Assembly: GCA_031378345.1 (NCBI GenBank)
Contig: JANNDY010000010.1
Location: 221,821-285,820, forward strand
Length of the DNA stretch: 64,000 nucleotides
Source of the DNA: Emticicia sp031378345
GTDB taxonomy: Bacteria > Bacteroidota > Bacteroidia > Cytophagales > Spirosomataceae
Direction of reading: 5' to 3'
In this document: piece after piece, positions 25,479 through 33,273 of the stretch
Position numbering within the stretch: the first letter of the stretch is position 1
Layout of the letters: each line of letters begins with the position of its first letter
Translations under genes and position numbers: made by a program
Notes under the pieces: generated by a model
Databases searched by the model: none
The model's input: only the letters and a program-made list of their open reading frames with translations
Told to the model about the DNA's origin: nothing

Positions 25479-26696
25479 AGAAAGGTCTGTCCAAAAACTT
25501 GGGTATGATTTTACAACTACGTTTGGTTCTTCAATTATTACGTCCATCAACATTGCCAAAGGTGCAAATGCCATTGCCATTCGGTGGTCATCGTATGTGC
25601 TAATAGATAATGGATAATGGATAATGGATAATTGTGAAATTCTCCTCACTACATATTCTGTATTTTTCTCAACTTCTACTAATTCACCGCCAAACTTTTG
25701 TAATTCGTTTTGAAGAGCTACAATTCTATCTGTTTCTTTAATTTTTAAGCTTTCAACTCCAGTGAAAGTTGCTTCGATGTGTTTTGCCGCACAGGTTACC
25801 GCAACCGTTTGGGCCAAATCTGGACAATTAGTAAAATCCCAAGAAAGTGTTTTTTTGGCAGGGATTTTAGTTAATAAAACACCATCTTTTGTGAAGGTAC
25901 TTTTTACGCCTAAATGACTCATGATATTCACAATATCGCTATCACCTTGCAATGAGTTTTCTTTCAAACCCAAAAGCTCAACTTTGCTCTCTTCAAACTC
26001 CGAAAGTGCAACTATACTGTACCAATAACTTGCCCCCGACCAATCAGATTCAATTTTGTAACTTGTTGATTGATAGGTGTTTGGTTTAATTTTTAAAGTT
26101 TTTTTCTCCCAATTTGCTTCATAATTTACACCGAAAGCTCGCATTTGTTCGAGTGTCATTTTGATGTATGGAATTGAGCCTAATTCACCAGTCAAATGAA
26201 TAATTATCCCTTGTGGTAGGGTAGGGGCTATCATCAAAAGTGCCGAAATATATTGACTACTTACATCGCCTCTGATAGTAATTTCGCTTGATTTTTGTTC
26301 TGAAAAACCTTTTATATGTAGTGGCGGATAGCCTTCTTTATCTAAATAATCTATATCAGCACCGATGCTTCTGAGAGCATCAACCAAAATTCCTATTGGT
26401 CGCTCGCACATTCTGGGCGTGCCTGTCATTATTTTATTTTGATTGGTTGCCGTAAAAAAGGCAGTCAAAAAACGCATCGTTGTTCCTGCATCAATTACGT
26501 CGGCAGTTTGGTCTTTTGATTGCAACAAACGAATCATAGTTTGGGTATCACGAGCTGTTGAAAGGTTTTGTAAATCCCCACCATTTTTAGCTAAAGCGTT
26601 GATAATCAAGGCTCTATTACTTTCTGATTTTGATGAAGCTAAGGCTATTTTTGTGTCGAATGAGTTGGTGCTTTTACGGAGGAGTATCTTATCCAT
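25455..26696 (-). CDS. aroA: 3-phosphoshikimate 1-carboxyvinyltransferase (EPSP synthase)
   Basis: A 413-residue enzyme of the shikimate pathway that transfers enolpyruvate from PEP to shikimate-3-phosphate. Visible motifs are SSKSESNRALI near the N-terminus (SKS at 22-24, Arg28), GTTMRFLTAFF with TGTPRMCERPIG, and TYDDHRMAMAFAPLA near the C-terminus. The ATG at 26696 is preferred to a TTG ten codons upstream, because that TTG lies in a -7 box (26724-26731). Two repeat intrusions are unusual. Three perfect ATAATGG heptamers (25607-25627) encode the segment IIHYPLS before the DDHRM motif, and the C-terminal tail is made of another heptamer array. Both preserve the frame. Confidence 0.95.
   Translation of the reverse strand: MDKILLRKSTNSFDTKIALASSKSESNRALIINALAKNGGDLQNLSTARDTQTMIRLLQSKDQTADVIDAGTTMRFLTAFFTATNQNKIMTGTPRMCERPIGILVDALRSIGADIDYLDKEGYPPLHIKGFSEQKSSEITIRGDVSSQYISALLMIAPTLPQGIIIHLTGELGSIPYIKMTLEQMRAFGVNYEANWEKKTLKIKPNTYQSTSYKIESDWSGASYWYSIVALSEFEESKVELLGLKENSLQGDSDIVNIMSHLGVKSTFTKDGVLLTKIPAKKTLSWDFTNCPDLAQTVAVTCAAKHIEATFTGVESLKIKETDRIVALQNELQKFGGELVEVEKNTEYVVRRISQLSIIHYPLSISTYDDHRMAMAFAPLAMLMDVIIEEPNVVVKSYPSFWTDLSLVLNSES
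25607..25632. repeat. Three perfect heptamers inside aroA
   Basis: ATAATGG occurs three times plus a partial ATAAT on the + strand. Three units make 21 bp or seven codons, so the reading frame of aroA is kept. Confidence 0.85.
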
Positions 26697-26723
26697 TAAA
26701 TTCTTTGGTTCTGTATTCGAATG

Positions 26724-26731
26724 CAAAGATA
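26724..26731 (-). promoter_or_regulatory. -7 box TATCTTTG for aroA
   Basis: An excellent TAnnTTTG match on the minus strand, giving a leader of about 21 nt to the ATG at 26696. It lies over the alternative TTG start. Confidence 0.6.
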
Positions 26732-26779
26732 AGTATTTAATGTTTAATGGTAAACGATAAAAGGTGATTTTTAAAGTTT

Positions 26780-27373
26780 TCAGAACGATTGAAAAACCCG
26801 CAAACGATAATTTTCTGTAATTTTCCGACTACGAAATTGATTGGCTATAATTCCTATGAATGGTTGGGCAAGCGATAAGCCTATTGCCAAAGGCAGTTTA
26901 TTATTTGCAAATGGAGGTGTTTTATACAATGCCCATTCGACCAATAAATAGCCCATTGGAGAGAAAGTAAGTAGATTTATCTTAATTTTTTTCTTCGGAC
27001 GCTTGTAAATACGTTCTACTTCTCTAAGCTTTATTTCAACATATTCGTAGCGATTAGTTATTTCGTTTAGGGCAGTAACAACAAATGAAGAATCTGAAAT
27101 TAAATAAATATCATTGTCAAAAACAAAATCATCCTTTGTTTTGAAACTGAACGAATCACCTTCATAAAATCGAGTTCGACTACTATTTCGAAGGTTTTCT
27201 ACAACTAAAAAACGACCTTTTTTAAAAAGGGTTTTTGCTCTTGTTGGGTCTTTTCGGTAAATTAATTCTTCAACTGAAATTGGTTCTTTTTGATGGAAAT
27301 CTTGGGCATAAACAAAAGAGTTGGCAACTAAAATGAGTAAAAACACTTTGAATTTTAGTTGTAAAAATTTCAT
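26780..27373 (-). CDS. Exported protein of unknown function
   Basis: A 197-residue protein with a signal peptide (hydrophobic residues 8-21, cleavage near VYAQ). The mature part is mostly beta-rich and polar to about residue 130. A basic stretch (RPKKKIKINL) and two moderately hydrophobic segments (SPMGYLLVEWALY, PLAIGLSLAQPFIGIIA) follow and could be membrane-associated. I do not recognise a family. It lies 53 bp downstream of the DUF502 gene on the same strand; the gap contains a GGA-loop hairpin. No function is proposed. Confidence 0.75.
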   Translation of the reverse strand: MKFLQLKFKVFLLILVANSFVYAQDFHQKEPISVEELIYRKDPTRAKTLFKKGRFLVVENLRNSSRTRFYEGDSFSFKTKDDFVFDNDIYLISDSSFVVTALNEITNRYEYVEIKLREVERIYKRPKKKIKINLLTFSPMGYLLVEWALYKTPPFANNKLPLAIGLSLAQPFIGIIANQFRSRKITENYRLRVFQSF

Positions 27374-27397
27374 AATTTTTTGATTTTATCAATAATG

Positions 27398-27420
27398 TCG
27401 AAATGGAATTTCGCCCCACA
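27398..27420 (+). repeat. GGA-loop hairpin, copy A
   Basis: Stem CGAAAT / ATTTCG with loop GGA, followed by CCCCACA. It is one of three copies in the window (see 53377 and 62139). Confidence 0.7.
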
Positions 27421-27426
27421 ATTCAT

Positions 27427-28023
27427 TTATTCTTTAATCGAAACCCCACCTGAAACTATGAGTTTCATTACTTCGGCACTTGGCATGTCGAGCATTTGTA
27501 CATTTTCCTTAGGAACTAAAATCAATTCTCCAGAAAAAGCATAACTATGAGGACAATATACTGCCACCATATTACTAACGCCCAAATTAGTCAAATCATT
27601 TTGTGTGATGAAACCTATTTTATGTACGCCAGCTTCTTTATTTATTAAAACGATGGCAGCTTGTGTAAATTTTCGCTTATCGCCTACAAACGCTGAAATC
27701 AAATCTTTGAAGGCAAAGTAAAAAATTCGGACTAAAGGCAAATGACTAATGGCATTTTCGATGAGGGTTTGAATGGTTTGAGGCAATAAAACCGAAAAAG
27801 TAAAACCCGTAATCATCGTTCCAACAATTACAATTAAAAAGCCCAAACCCGGAATTATCAAGTCATTATTTGGGTCTGATGTCGGAATGCGAATCCTAAT
27901 AATGTTATCTACAAAATCGAATGCACCCAAAAGTATAAAAATTGTAAAACCAATTGGTGCTACAAAAAGTAGTCCTCTAACAAAGTAAGAAAGTAAGCGA
28001 CTTAGTATAGTTCTTTCTGTCAT
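27427..28023 (-). CDS. DUF502 family membrane protein
   Basis: A 198-residue protein with two transmembrane segments (about residues 11-35, LLFVAPIGFTIFILLGAF, and 55-80, GLGFLIVIVGTMITGF). A soluble C-terminal domain ends with VAVYCPHSYAFSGELILVPKENVQMLDM and a terminal VSGGVS, all typical of DUF502. An ATG at 28053 would add ten residues, but the family alignment starts near LLSYFVRG, so the ATG at 28023 is preferred. The function of the family is unknown. The gene is divergent from the M16 protease. Confidence 0.88.
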   Translation of the reverse strand: MTERTILSRLLSYFVRGLLFVAPIGFTIFILLGAFDFVDNIIRIRIPTSDPNNDLIIPGLGFLIVIVGTMITGFTFSVLLPQTIQTLIENAISHLPLVRIFYFAFKDLISAFVGDKRKFTQAAIVLINKEAGVHKIGFITQNDLTNLGVSNMVAVYCPHSYAFSGELILVPKENVQMLDMPSAEVMKLIVSGGVSIKE

Positions 28024-28039
28024 AAATAAAAAATTTTTG

Positions 28040-28047
28040 TACTTTTG
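28040..28047 (+). promoter_or_regulatory. -7 box TACTTTTG
   Basis: TAnnTTTG match on the + strand, 73 bp upstream of the M16 protease ATG. Confidence 0.45.
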
Positions 28048-28056
28048 GCACATTGT

Positions 28057-28080
28057 ATGTAAAATATAACCGTTTTACAT
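28057..28080. promoter_or_regulatory. Inverted repeat ATGTAAAA-N8-TTTTACAT
   Basis: A perfect 8-bp dyad in the leader of the M16 protease gene, between divergent genes and just after the -7 box. It could be an operator or a leader hairpin. Confidence 0.4.
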
Positions 28081-28120
28081 TAATAAAAGTTTTTCAAACC
28101 TTAAACATATCCATTTATTT

Positions 28121-30922
28121 ATGAGAAAAATCACCACATTTTTGCTGGCTTTTGCCTTTTCTACACAAATTTTTGCCCAAAACCTTAATATTCCTATTCC
28201 CAATAATCCTGCCGTAAAGGTCGGAATATTGAAAAATGGCTTGAAATATTATGTTTTGAAGAATGCCGAACCCAAAAACCGTATGGAATTACGTTTGGTG
28301 GTCAATGCAGGTTCGGTTTTAGAAACTGATGCTCAACAAGGACTTGCTCACTTCATGGAACACATGAATTTTAATGGAACTAAAGATTTTCCGAAAAATG
28401 ACCTCGTAAATTTTCTACAAAAAGCTGGAATGAAATTCGGGGCAGATTTGAACGCTTCTACGAGTTTCGACGAAACTATTTATCAATTACAAGTACCGAC
28501 AGATTCTGCCAAACTATTTGAAAGAGCGTTTCAAATCTTGGCAGATTGGTCGAGCTACGCTACACTTGACACTGTTGAAATTAACAAAGAAAGAGGTATT
28601 ATTTTGGAAGAAGAACGTGCCAGAGGGAAAAACGCTCAGTCAAGAATTCAACAAAAATTATACCCTGTTTTGTTTAATAATTCTCGCTATGCCGACCGAA
28701 TTCCGATTGGGAAAGTCGATATTTTGAAGACTTTTAAGCCCGAAGAAATGGTTAAATTCTATAAAGATTGGTACAGACCTGACCTTATGGCAGTCGTTGC
28801 CGTTGGAGATTTTGACCCAGAACAAGTTGAAAATTTGATAAAAGAGAAGTTTTCTGCACTAAAAAAGGCTAAAAAAGCTCCAAAACGTGTAAAATATGAA
28901 ATTCCAGCTTCGGCAGGAACGCAAACTTATCAAATTTTGGATAAGGAAGTTCCGCAATCAACTTTTCAAATGTTTACCAGACTTCCAAGAGAAAAAACTG
29001 TAACTCAGTCAGATTACAGAACTGACATCGCCGAAAGTTTATACAACCAAATGATTAGTACACGATTGCAGGAAGCATCAAAAAAACCTAATGCTGCTTT
29101 CGTTTTTGGAATCATGAGTTATAGCCCTTTTTTGGCTGGTTTAGATGTTTTTCAAACAATAGTTTTACCAAAAAATGCCGAAGGTATGGAAGCGGCAATC
29201 AAGGCGATAATTGACGAAAAAGAGCGTTTGAAACGTTTTGGCTTTACAAAAGGTGAATTGGAACGTGCCAAAAAAGAGTATTTTGTAGGTGTAGAGAAAG
29301 GTTTTAAGGAAAAAGACAAAACCAAATCTGCCGCTTATGTGAGTGGAATGGTGCAGAATTATTTGCAACAGAGTGCATTTACAAATGCTGATTTTCGCTA
29401 TGATTTTACAAAAGCAAACTTGGAAGGTATTTCACTTGATGAAGTAAATGCTATTTCGAGCAAAATAATGTCAGAAGAAAATCGTGTGGGTTTGATTGTT
29501 GGCTCTGAAAAAGATGCAGATAAATTGCCTAACGAAGCAAAATTGAAGGAACTAATCAATTTCAAAAATCCAGATTTGAAACCTTATGAAGATGAGGCAG
29601 TTTTGACTCCGATTTTGGAGAAAATCCCTGAAGGGACAAAGGTAGTTTCGGAGAAAAAAATTGAAGAAGTTGGCGTAACAGAAATGGTTTTTGCCAATGG
29701 AATAAAAGTTGCTTTGAAGCCAACAACATTCAAAAATGACCAAATTGTATTTTCGGCATCGAGTAAAGGTGGCACTTCATTGTATAGTGATGAAGATTAT
29801 TATTCTGCCGAATTGTCTTCGACAGTTGCGTCGCAAGGTGGTGTTAGTAAGTTGTCTGATAGCCAATTGGACAAGGCTTTAGCTGGAAAAACTGCAAATG
29901 TTTATACTTATGTAGGCGAAATGAGTGAAGGAGTTGGTGGAAATACAACACCAAAAGACTTGGAAACTGCACTTCAATTGATGTATGCTTATGTTACTCA
30001 GCCTCGCCGTGATGATGAAGTAGTAAAAAGTTTCTTGAAAAATCAGAAAGAATTGATTGCAAATTCTTTGAAAACTTTAACTCCTGAAAAGGTTTTTGGT
30101 GATTCGGTAATGACGACGCTTTATAAAAAGAATTTCAGAAGAATGCCAACAAAACCTGAAGATATTGATAAGGTAAATATTGACCGTTCGATGGAAATTT
30201 ACAAAGAAAGGTTCAGTGATATGAGCGATTTTACTTTTGTTTTTGTTGGAAATTTTGAAGTAGAAAAAATCAAACCATTACTCGAAAAATACATCGGTGG
30301 ATTACCTTCAACCAAGCGTCAGGAATCTTATAAAGACTTGAATATCAGCAAAGTAAGTGGCAAAGTTGAGAAGAATATTTATAAAGGTTTGGAAGATAAA
30401 GCAAGTGTAAATCTTCAATTTAATGGCAGTTTTGGCTATACCGAAGAAGAAAATATCAACTTAGATGCCCTTGCCGAAGTGCTTAATATTAAATTGACTG
30501 AGAAACTTCGTGAAGAAGCGGGCGGTGTTTATTCACCAAGTATTCGTTCTTCTTACGAAAAATTACCTAAAGCAACATATAACCTAACGATTGCCTTCGG
30601 TTGTTCGCCAGCCAATGCTGAAAAATTAGTAAAAATTACTTTAGATGAAATTGCGAAAATCAAGGCAAACGGTCCAGAAAAAGTTGATGTCGAAAAAGTT
30701 ATTGCCGAAGAAAAACGTTCGGGCGAGTTACAAGTAAAAGAAAATGGTTTCTGGAATTCTTATTTATTAGACCAATATTCTGATGGGGAAGATTTGAATT
30801 TTATAAATCGTTATAACAAAGATTTGATTGACAAAATCACAGTGGAAAGCATCAAAAAAGCTGCCAATCAGTTCTGTGGAGAGAATTTTGCAAAATTTAT
30901 ACTTTTACCTGAGAAGAAATAG
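28121..30922 (+). CDS. M16 family zinc metalloprotease, two-domain
   Basis: A 933-residue exported protease with a signal peptide cleaved near FAQ-N (residue 20). The inverted zinc motif HFMEH is His77-Phe-Met-Glu80-His81, and the downstream Glu is in ERGIILEEERAR. Four M16 modules in tandem (about residues 30-240, 240-480, 530-730, 730-930) make a full clamshell in one chain, as in pitrilysin-like enzymes; only the first carries zinc ligands. Such proteins degrade peptides in the periplasm. It is divergent from DUF502 and convergent with the ABC-F gene across a strong bidirectional terminator. Confidence 0.94.
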   Translation: MRKITTFLLAFAFSTQIFAQNLNIPIPNNPAVKVGILKNGLKYYVLKNAEPKNRMELRLVVNAGSVLETDAQQGLAHFMEHMNFNGTKDFPKNDLVNFLQKAGMKFGADLNASTSFDETIYQLQVPTDSAKLFERAFQILADWSSYATLDTVEINKERGIILEEERARGKNAQSRIQQKLYPVLFNNSRYADRIPIGKVDILKTFKPEEMVKFYKDWYRPDLMAVVAVGDFDPEQVENLIKEKFSALKKAKKAPKRVKYEIPASAGTQTYQILDKEVPQSTFQMFTRLPREKTVTQSDYRTDIAESLYNQMISTRLQEASKKPNAAFVFGIMSYSPFLAGLDVFQTIVLPKNAEGMEAAIKAIIDEKERLKRFGFTKGELERAKKEYFVGVEKGFKEKDKTKSAAYVSGMVQNYLQQSAFTNADFRYDFTKANLEGISLDEVNAISSKIMSEENRVGLIVGSEKDADKLPNEAKLKELINFKNPDLKPYEDEAVLTPILEKIPEGTKVVSEKKIEEVGVTEMVFANGIKVALKPTTFKNDQIVFSASSKGGTSLYSDEDYYSAELSSTVASQGGVSKLSDSQLDKALAGKTANVYTYVGEMSEGVGGNTTPKDLETALQLMYAYVTQPRRDDEVVKSFLKNQKELIANSLKTLTPEKVFGDSVMTTLYKKNFRRMPTKPEDIDKVNIDRSMEIYKERFSDMSDFTFVFVGNFEVEKIKPLLEKYIGGLPSTKRQESYKDLNISKVSGKVEKNIYKGLEDKASVNLQFNGSFGYTEEENINLDALAEVLNIKLTEKLREEAGGVYSPSIRSSYEKLPKATYNLTIAFGCSPANAEKLVKITLDEIAKIKANGPEKVDVEKVIAEEKRSGELQVKENGFWNSYLLDQYSDGEDLNFINRYNKDLIDKITVESIKKAANQFCGENFAKFILLPEKK

Positions 30923-31064
30923 TTTTCAATTAACAATTATCAGTAATCAATTATCAAAATTGATTCTCGGCAAATAATTAAGCAAAAAGGAGCATTTTTA
31001 TTAAAAATGCTCCTTTTTTTTATACAAATTTGGAAATTGATAATTGTTTACTGATAATTGATTA
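30923..31064. repeat. Inverted heptamer arrays flanking a terminator
   Basis: The left arm is TTTTCAA, TTAACAA, TTATCAG, TAATCAA, TTATCAA (30923-30957). The right arm is TTGATAA, TTGTTTA, CTGATAA, TTGATTA (31037-31064). The arms touch both convergent genes and enclose the terminator at 30984-31021. Confidence 0.8.
30984..31021. terminator. Bidirectional rho-independent terminator
   Basis: AGGAGCATTTTT pairs perfectly with AAAAATGCTCCT over a 3-nt loop, flanked by an A-run and a T-run. It serves the convergent M16 protease and ABC-F genes. Confidence 0.9.
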
Positions 31065-31065
31065 C

Positions 31066-32973
31066 TTACTCCATTTCCAACATCTTAGCTTCCCACAAAT
31101 CATTTTTTGCTTTCAAATCCATTTTAACCAACTCATAATCGCTATTGGTTTTTTGCATGGCGTGGTTGTCTTTAAAAATATTTGGGTCAGCCATTTTTCC
31201 TTCTAAAACTGCCATTTGTTTCTCCAAATCACTAATTTTTTCTTCAATTTCTGCCACTTCACGCTCCAGTTTTTTTATCAAATTGGCATTTGCCACAGGT
31301 TTATTTAGAACCGTTTCAACTTTTTTATTAGCTTGTGGACTATTGACAACGAGCTGTGGTTTGCTGACTACATTCTGCTTATTATCTTCCTGCCATTGCT
31401 CAAACTCATCATAAGTGCCAGGATATTCTTTGATTTCGTAATCTTCGATGTACCAAATTTTGTTGGCAACCTGACTTACAAAGTGCCTATCGTGAGATAC
31501 AACAACATAAGTGCCTTCATATTGGTCAAGGGCTTGAATCAAAATATTGACCGACTGCATATCCAAGTGGTTGGTAGGCTCATCTAAAAGTAAGAAATTA
31601 GCTTCCGAAATCAACACTTTTGCCAATGCAACCCTTGATTTTTCTCCTCCTGAAAGTACTTTTATTTTTTTGAAAACATCTTCTCCATTAAACAAAAAAC
31701 AACCTAAAACCGAGCGTAATTCGGTATCTGATTTTCCTCCGTCTGCATATTTAAGTTCTTCCAAAAGTGTTTCTTCCATGTGCAAAGATTCCATTTGGTG
31801 TTGTGCAAAAAATGAAAAATTGACATTATGACCTAATTTTCGTTCACCTTCGATGCTTTCATCACCTGCCACGATTCGCAATAAAGTAGATTTTCCCTTT
31901 CCATTTGCACCAATTAAGGCAATTTTATCACCTCGTTCGATAATTGCTGTTGAATTTCTCAGAATTACTTTATCTCCATACGATTTACTAATATCTTCTA
32001 AAGAAAAAACATTTCTACCAGGATTTACACCAAATTTAAACTTGAAATGCACTCGTGCCGCAGCATCTACTACATCATCAACTAATTCAAGGCGATTTAA
32101 GGCTTTTACTCTTGATTGCACTTGTCGAGCTTTGGTTGCTTTTGCCTTAAAACGCTCTATAAATCTTTCAGTTTGACGAATTTGAGATTGTTGATTTTCG
32201 TAAGCTCCTTTCTGAATTTCGCTACGAAGTGCCTTTTCTTCTATATAATAGGAGTAATTTCCAGCATAAGAAACCAATTTTGCACCCGTAACTTCGACAG
32301 TAGTGTTACACACATTATCCAAAAATTCTCTATCGTGAGAAACTACGATTACCGAGTTTTCGTAGTTCAAAATATACTTTTCAACCCATTGAATAGATGG
32401 TAAATCCAAGTGGTTGGTAGGCTCATCAAGAAGTAATAGTGCAGGTTTTTGTAAAAGTAACTTTGCCAACATCACACGCATACGCCAACCTCCCGAAAAT
32501 TCTTTCAAAGGCTTCGATAATTCTTCGGTTTTAAATCCCAAACCTTCCAAAATCTCTTCAGCTTTCGACTGAATGGTATAACCGCCTAAATGTTCAAATT
32601 CTTCTTGCAAATGCCCCAAAGTATCAACCAATTCATCACGATAATTGACATCCATTTCGTGCAAAACCTTGTCAATTTCGAGTTGCAAATAGTTTTCACG
32701 CTCGAAAGCCTGCATTGCCACTTGCAAAATCGAATCTTGGGTTTGGTACGAAAGTAAATCTTGGTTTAAAAAACCAATTGAGCAATCGCCTGCCTTTGAG
32801 ATACTTCCTGCGTCGGGTTGGTACTCGCCAACGATAAGTCGTAACAATGTAGATTTTCCCATTCCGTTCAAACCAATCAGACCGATTTTGTCCTTAGGTT
32901 TAATCTGTAAATTTGCTCCGTCGAAAATAGGTCTTCCGCCAAAATAAAATGATAAGTTACTGATTGTAAGCAC
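31066..32973 (-). CDS. ABC-F family ATPase (ribosome-associated type)
   Basis: A 635-residue soluble protein with two ABC domains and no membrane segments. The first Walker A is GLNGMGKS at residues 34-41 with signature FSGGWRM; the second domain has GANGKGKS and LSGGEKSR, and DEPTNHLD occurs in both. Between them is the charged ABC-F linker, and a coiled-coil tail (about 560-630) rich in Lys and Glu ends the protein. ABC-F proteins act on ribosomes; subgroup (Uup/EttA-like or resistance-type) is not decided here. The start is GTG (32973), because no nearby ATG fits and MLTISNLSFYFGG is a normal beginning. Confidence 0.94.
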   Translation of the reverse strand: MLTISNLSFYFGGRPIFDGANLQIKPKDKIGLIGLNGMGKSTLLRLIVGEYQPDAGSISKAGDCSIGFLNQDLLSYQTQDSILQVAMQAFERENYLQLEIDKVLHEMDVNYRDELVDTLGHLQEEFEHLGGYTIQSKAEEILEGLGFKTEELSKPLKEFSGGWRMRVMLAKLLLQKPALLLLDEPTNHLDLPSIQWVEKYILNYENSVIVVSHDREFLDNVCNTTVEVTGAKLVSYAGNYSYYIEEKALRSEIQKGAYENQQSQIRQTERFIERFKAKATKARQVQSRVKALNRLELVDDVVDAAARVHFKFKFGVNPGRNVFSLEDISKSYGDKVILRNSTAIIERGDKIALIGANGKGKSTLLRIVAGDESIEGERKLGHNVNFSFFAQHQMESLHMEETLLEELKYADGGKSDTELRSVLGCFLFNGEDVFKKIKVLSGGEKSRVALAKVLISEANFLLLDEPTNHLDMQSVNILIQALDQYEGTYVVVSHDRHFVSQVANKIWYIEDYEIKEYPGTYDEFEQWQEDNKQNVVSKPQLVVNSPQANKKVETVLNKPVANANLIKKLEREVAEIEEKISDLEKQMAVLEGKMADPNIFKDNHAMQKTNSDYELVKMDLKAKNDLWEAKMLEME

Positions 32974-32988
32974 TTTATATTAATTTTT

Positions 32989-33016
32989 AATGATAAATTG
33001 TGAATGGTAAATGTTA
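32989..33016. repeat. Heptamer array between the ABC-F gene and the small gene
   Basis: AATGATA, AATTGTG, AATGGTA, AATGTTA in register. The last unit overlaps the stop codon of the 54-residue gene. Confidence 0.5.
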
Positions 33017-33178
33017 TAAATTATGAACAGAAATAAGTTTATCAACAAAATCTTTTGATTCTTTCAAACCCTTTCCTGAGAAATCTAAAACCATTTTTAT
33101 CGCATTTACTTTACCCTCAAAACCATTGTTTTTGATAGTATTAATAACTTCTTCAATTTGTATTTCTGTTAAATTCAT
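33014..33178 (-). CDS. 54-residue protein resembling the ribosomal L7/L12 C-terminal domain
   Basis: A short gene in the 300-bp gap between the ABC-F and aguB genes. It starts ATG at 33178 and ends TAA at 33014-33016. The protein begins MNLTEIQIEEVINTIKNN, and its second half, IKMVLDFSGKGLKESKDFVD, matches the pattern of the L7/L12 C-terminal domain, where the xGLGLKEAKxLVD helix contacts translation factors. Stand-alone domains of this kind exist in other bacteria, but their role is unclear. It lies just upstream of the ABC-F gene on the same strand, so a link to ribosome function is tempting but unproven. Homology is judged by eye. Confidence 0.7.
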   Translation of the reverse strand: MNLTEIQIEEVINTIKNNGFEGKVNAIKMVLDFSGKGLKESKDFVDKLISVHNL

Positions 33179-33273
33179 ATGTTTTAATATTTAAATTTCA
33201 ATTATATTTGCAATAAACAAAGACGTTTTTGGACGTAGGAGGAAGGGTTTAAACTATTCGCTCGTTGTTGTTC

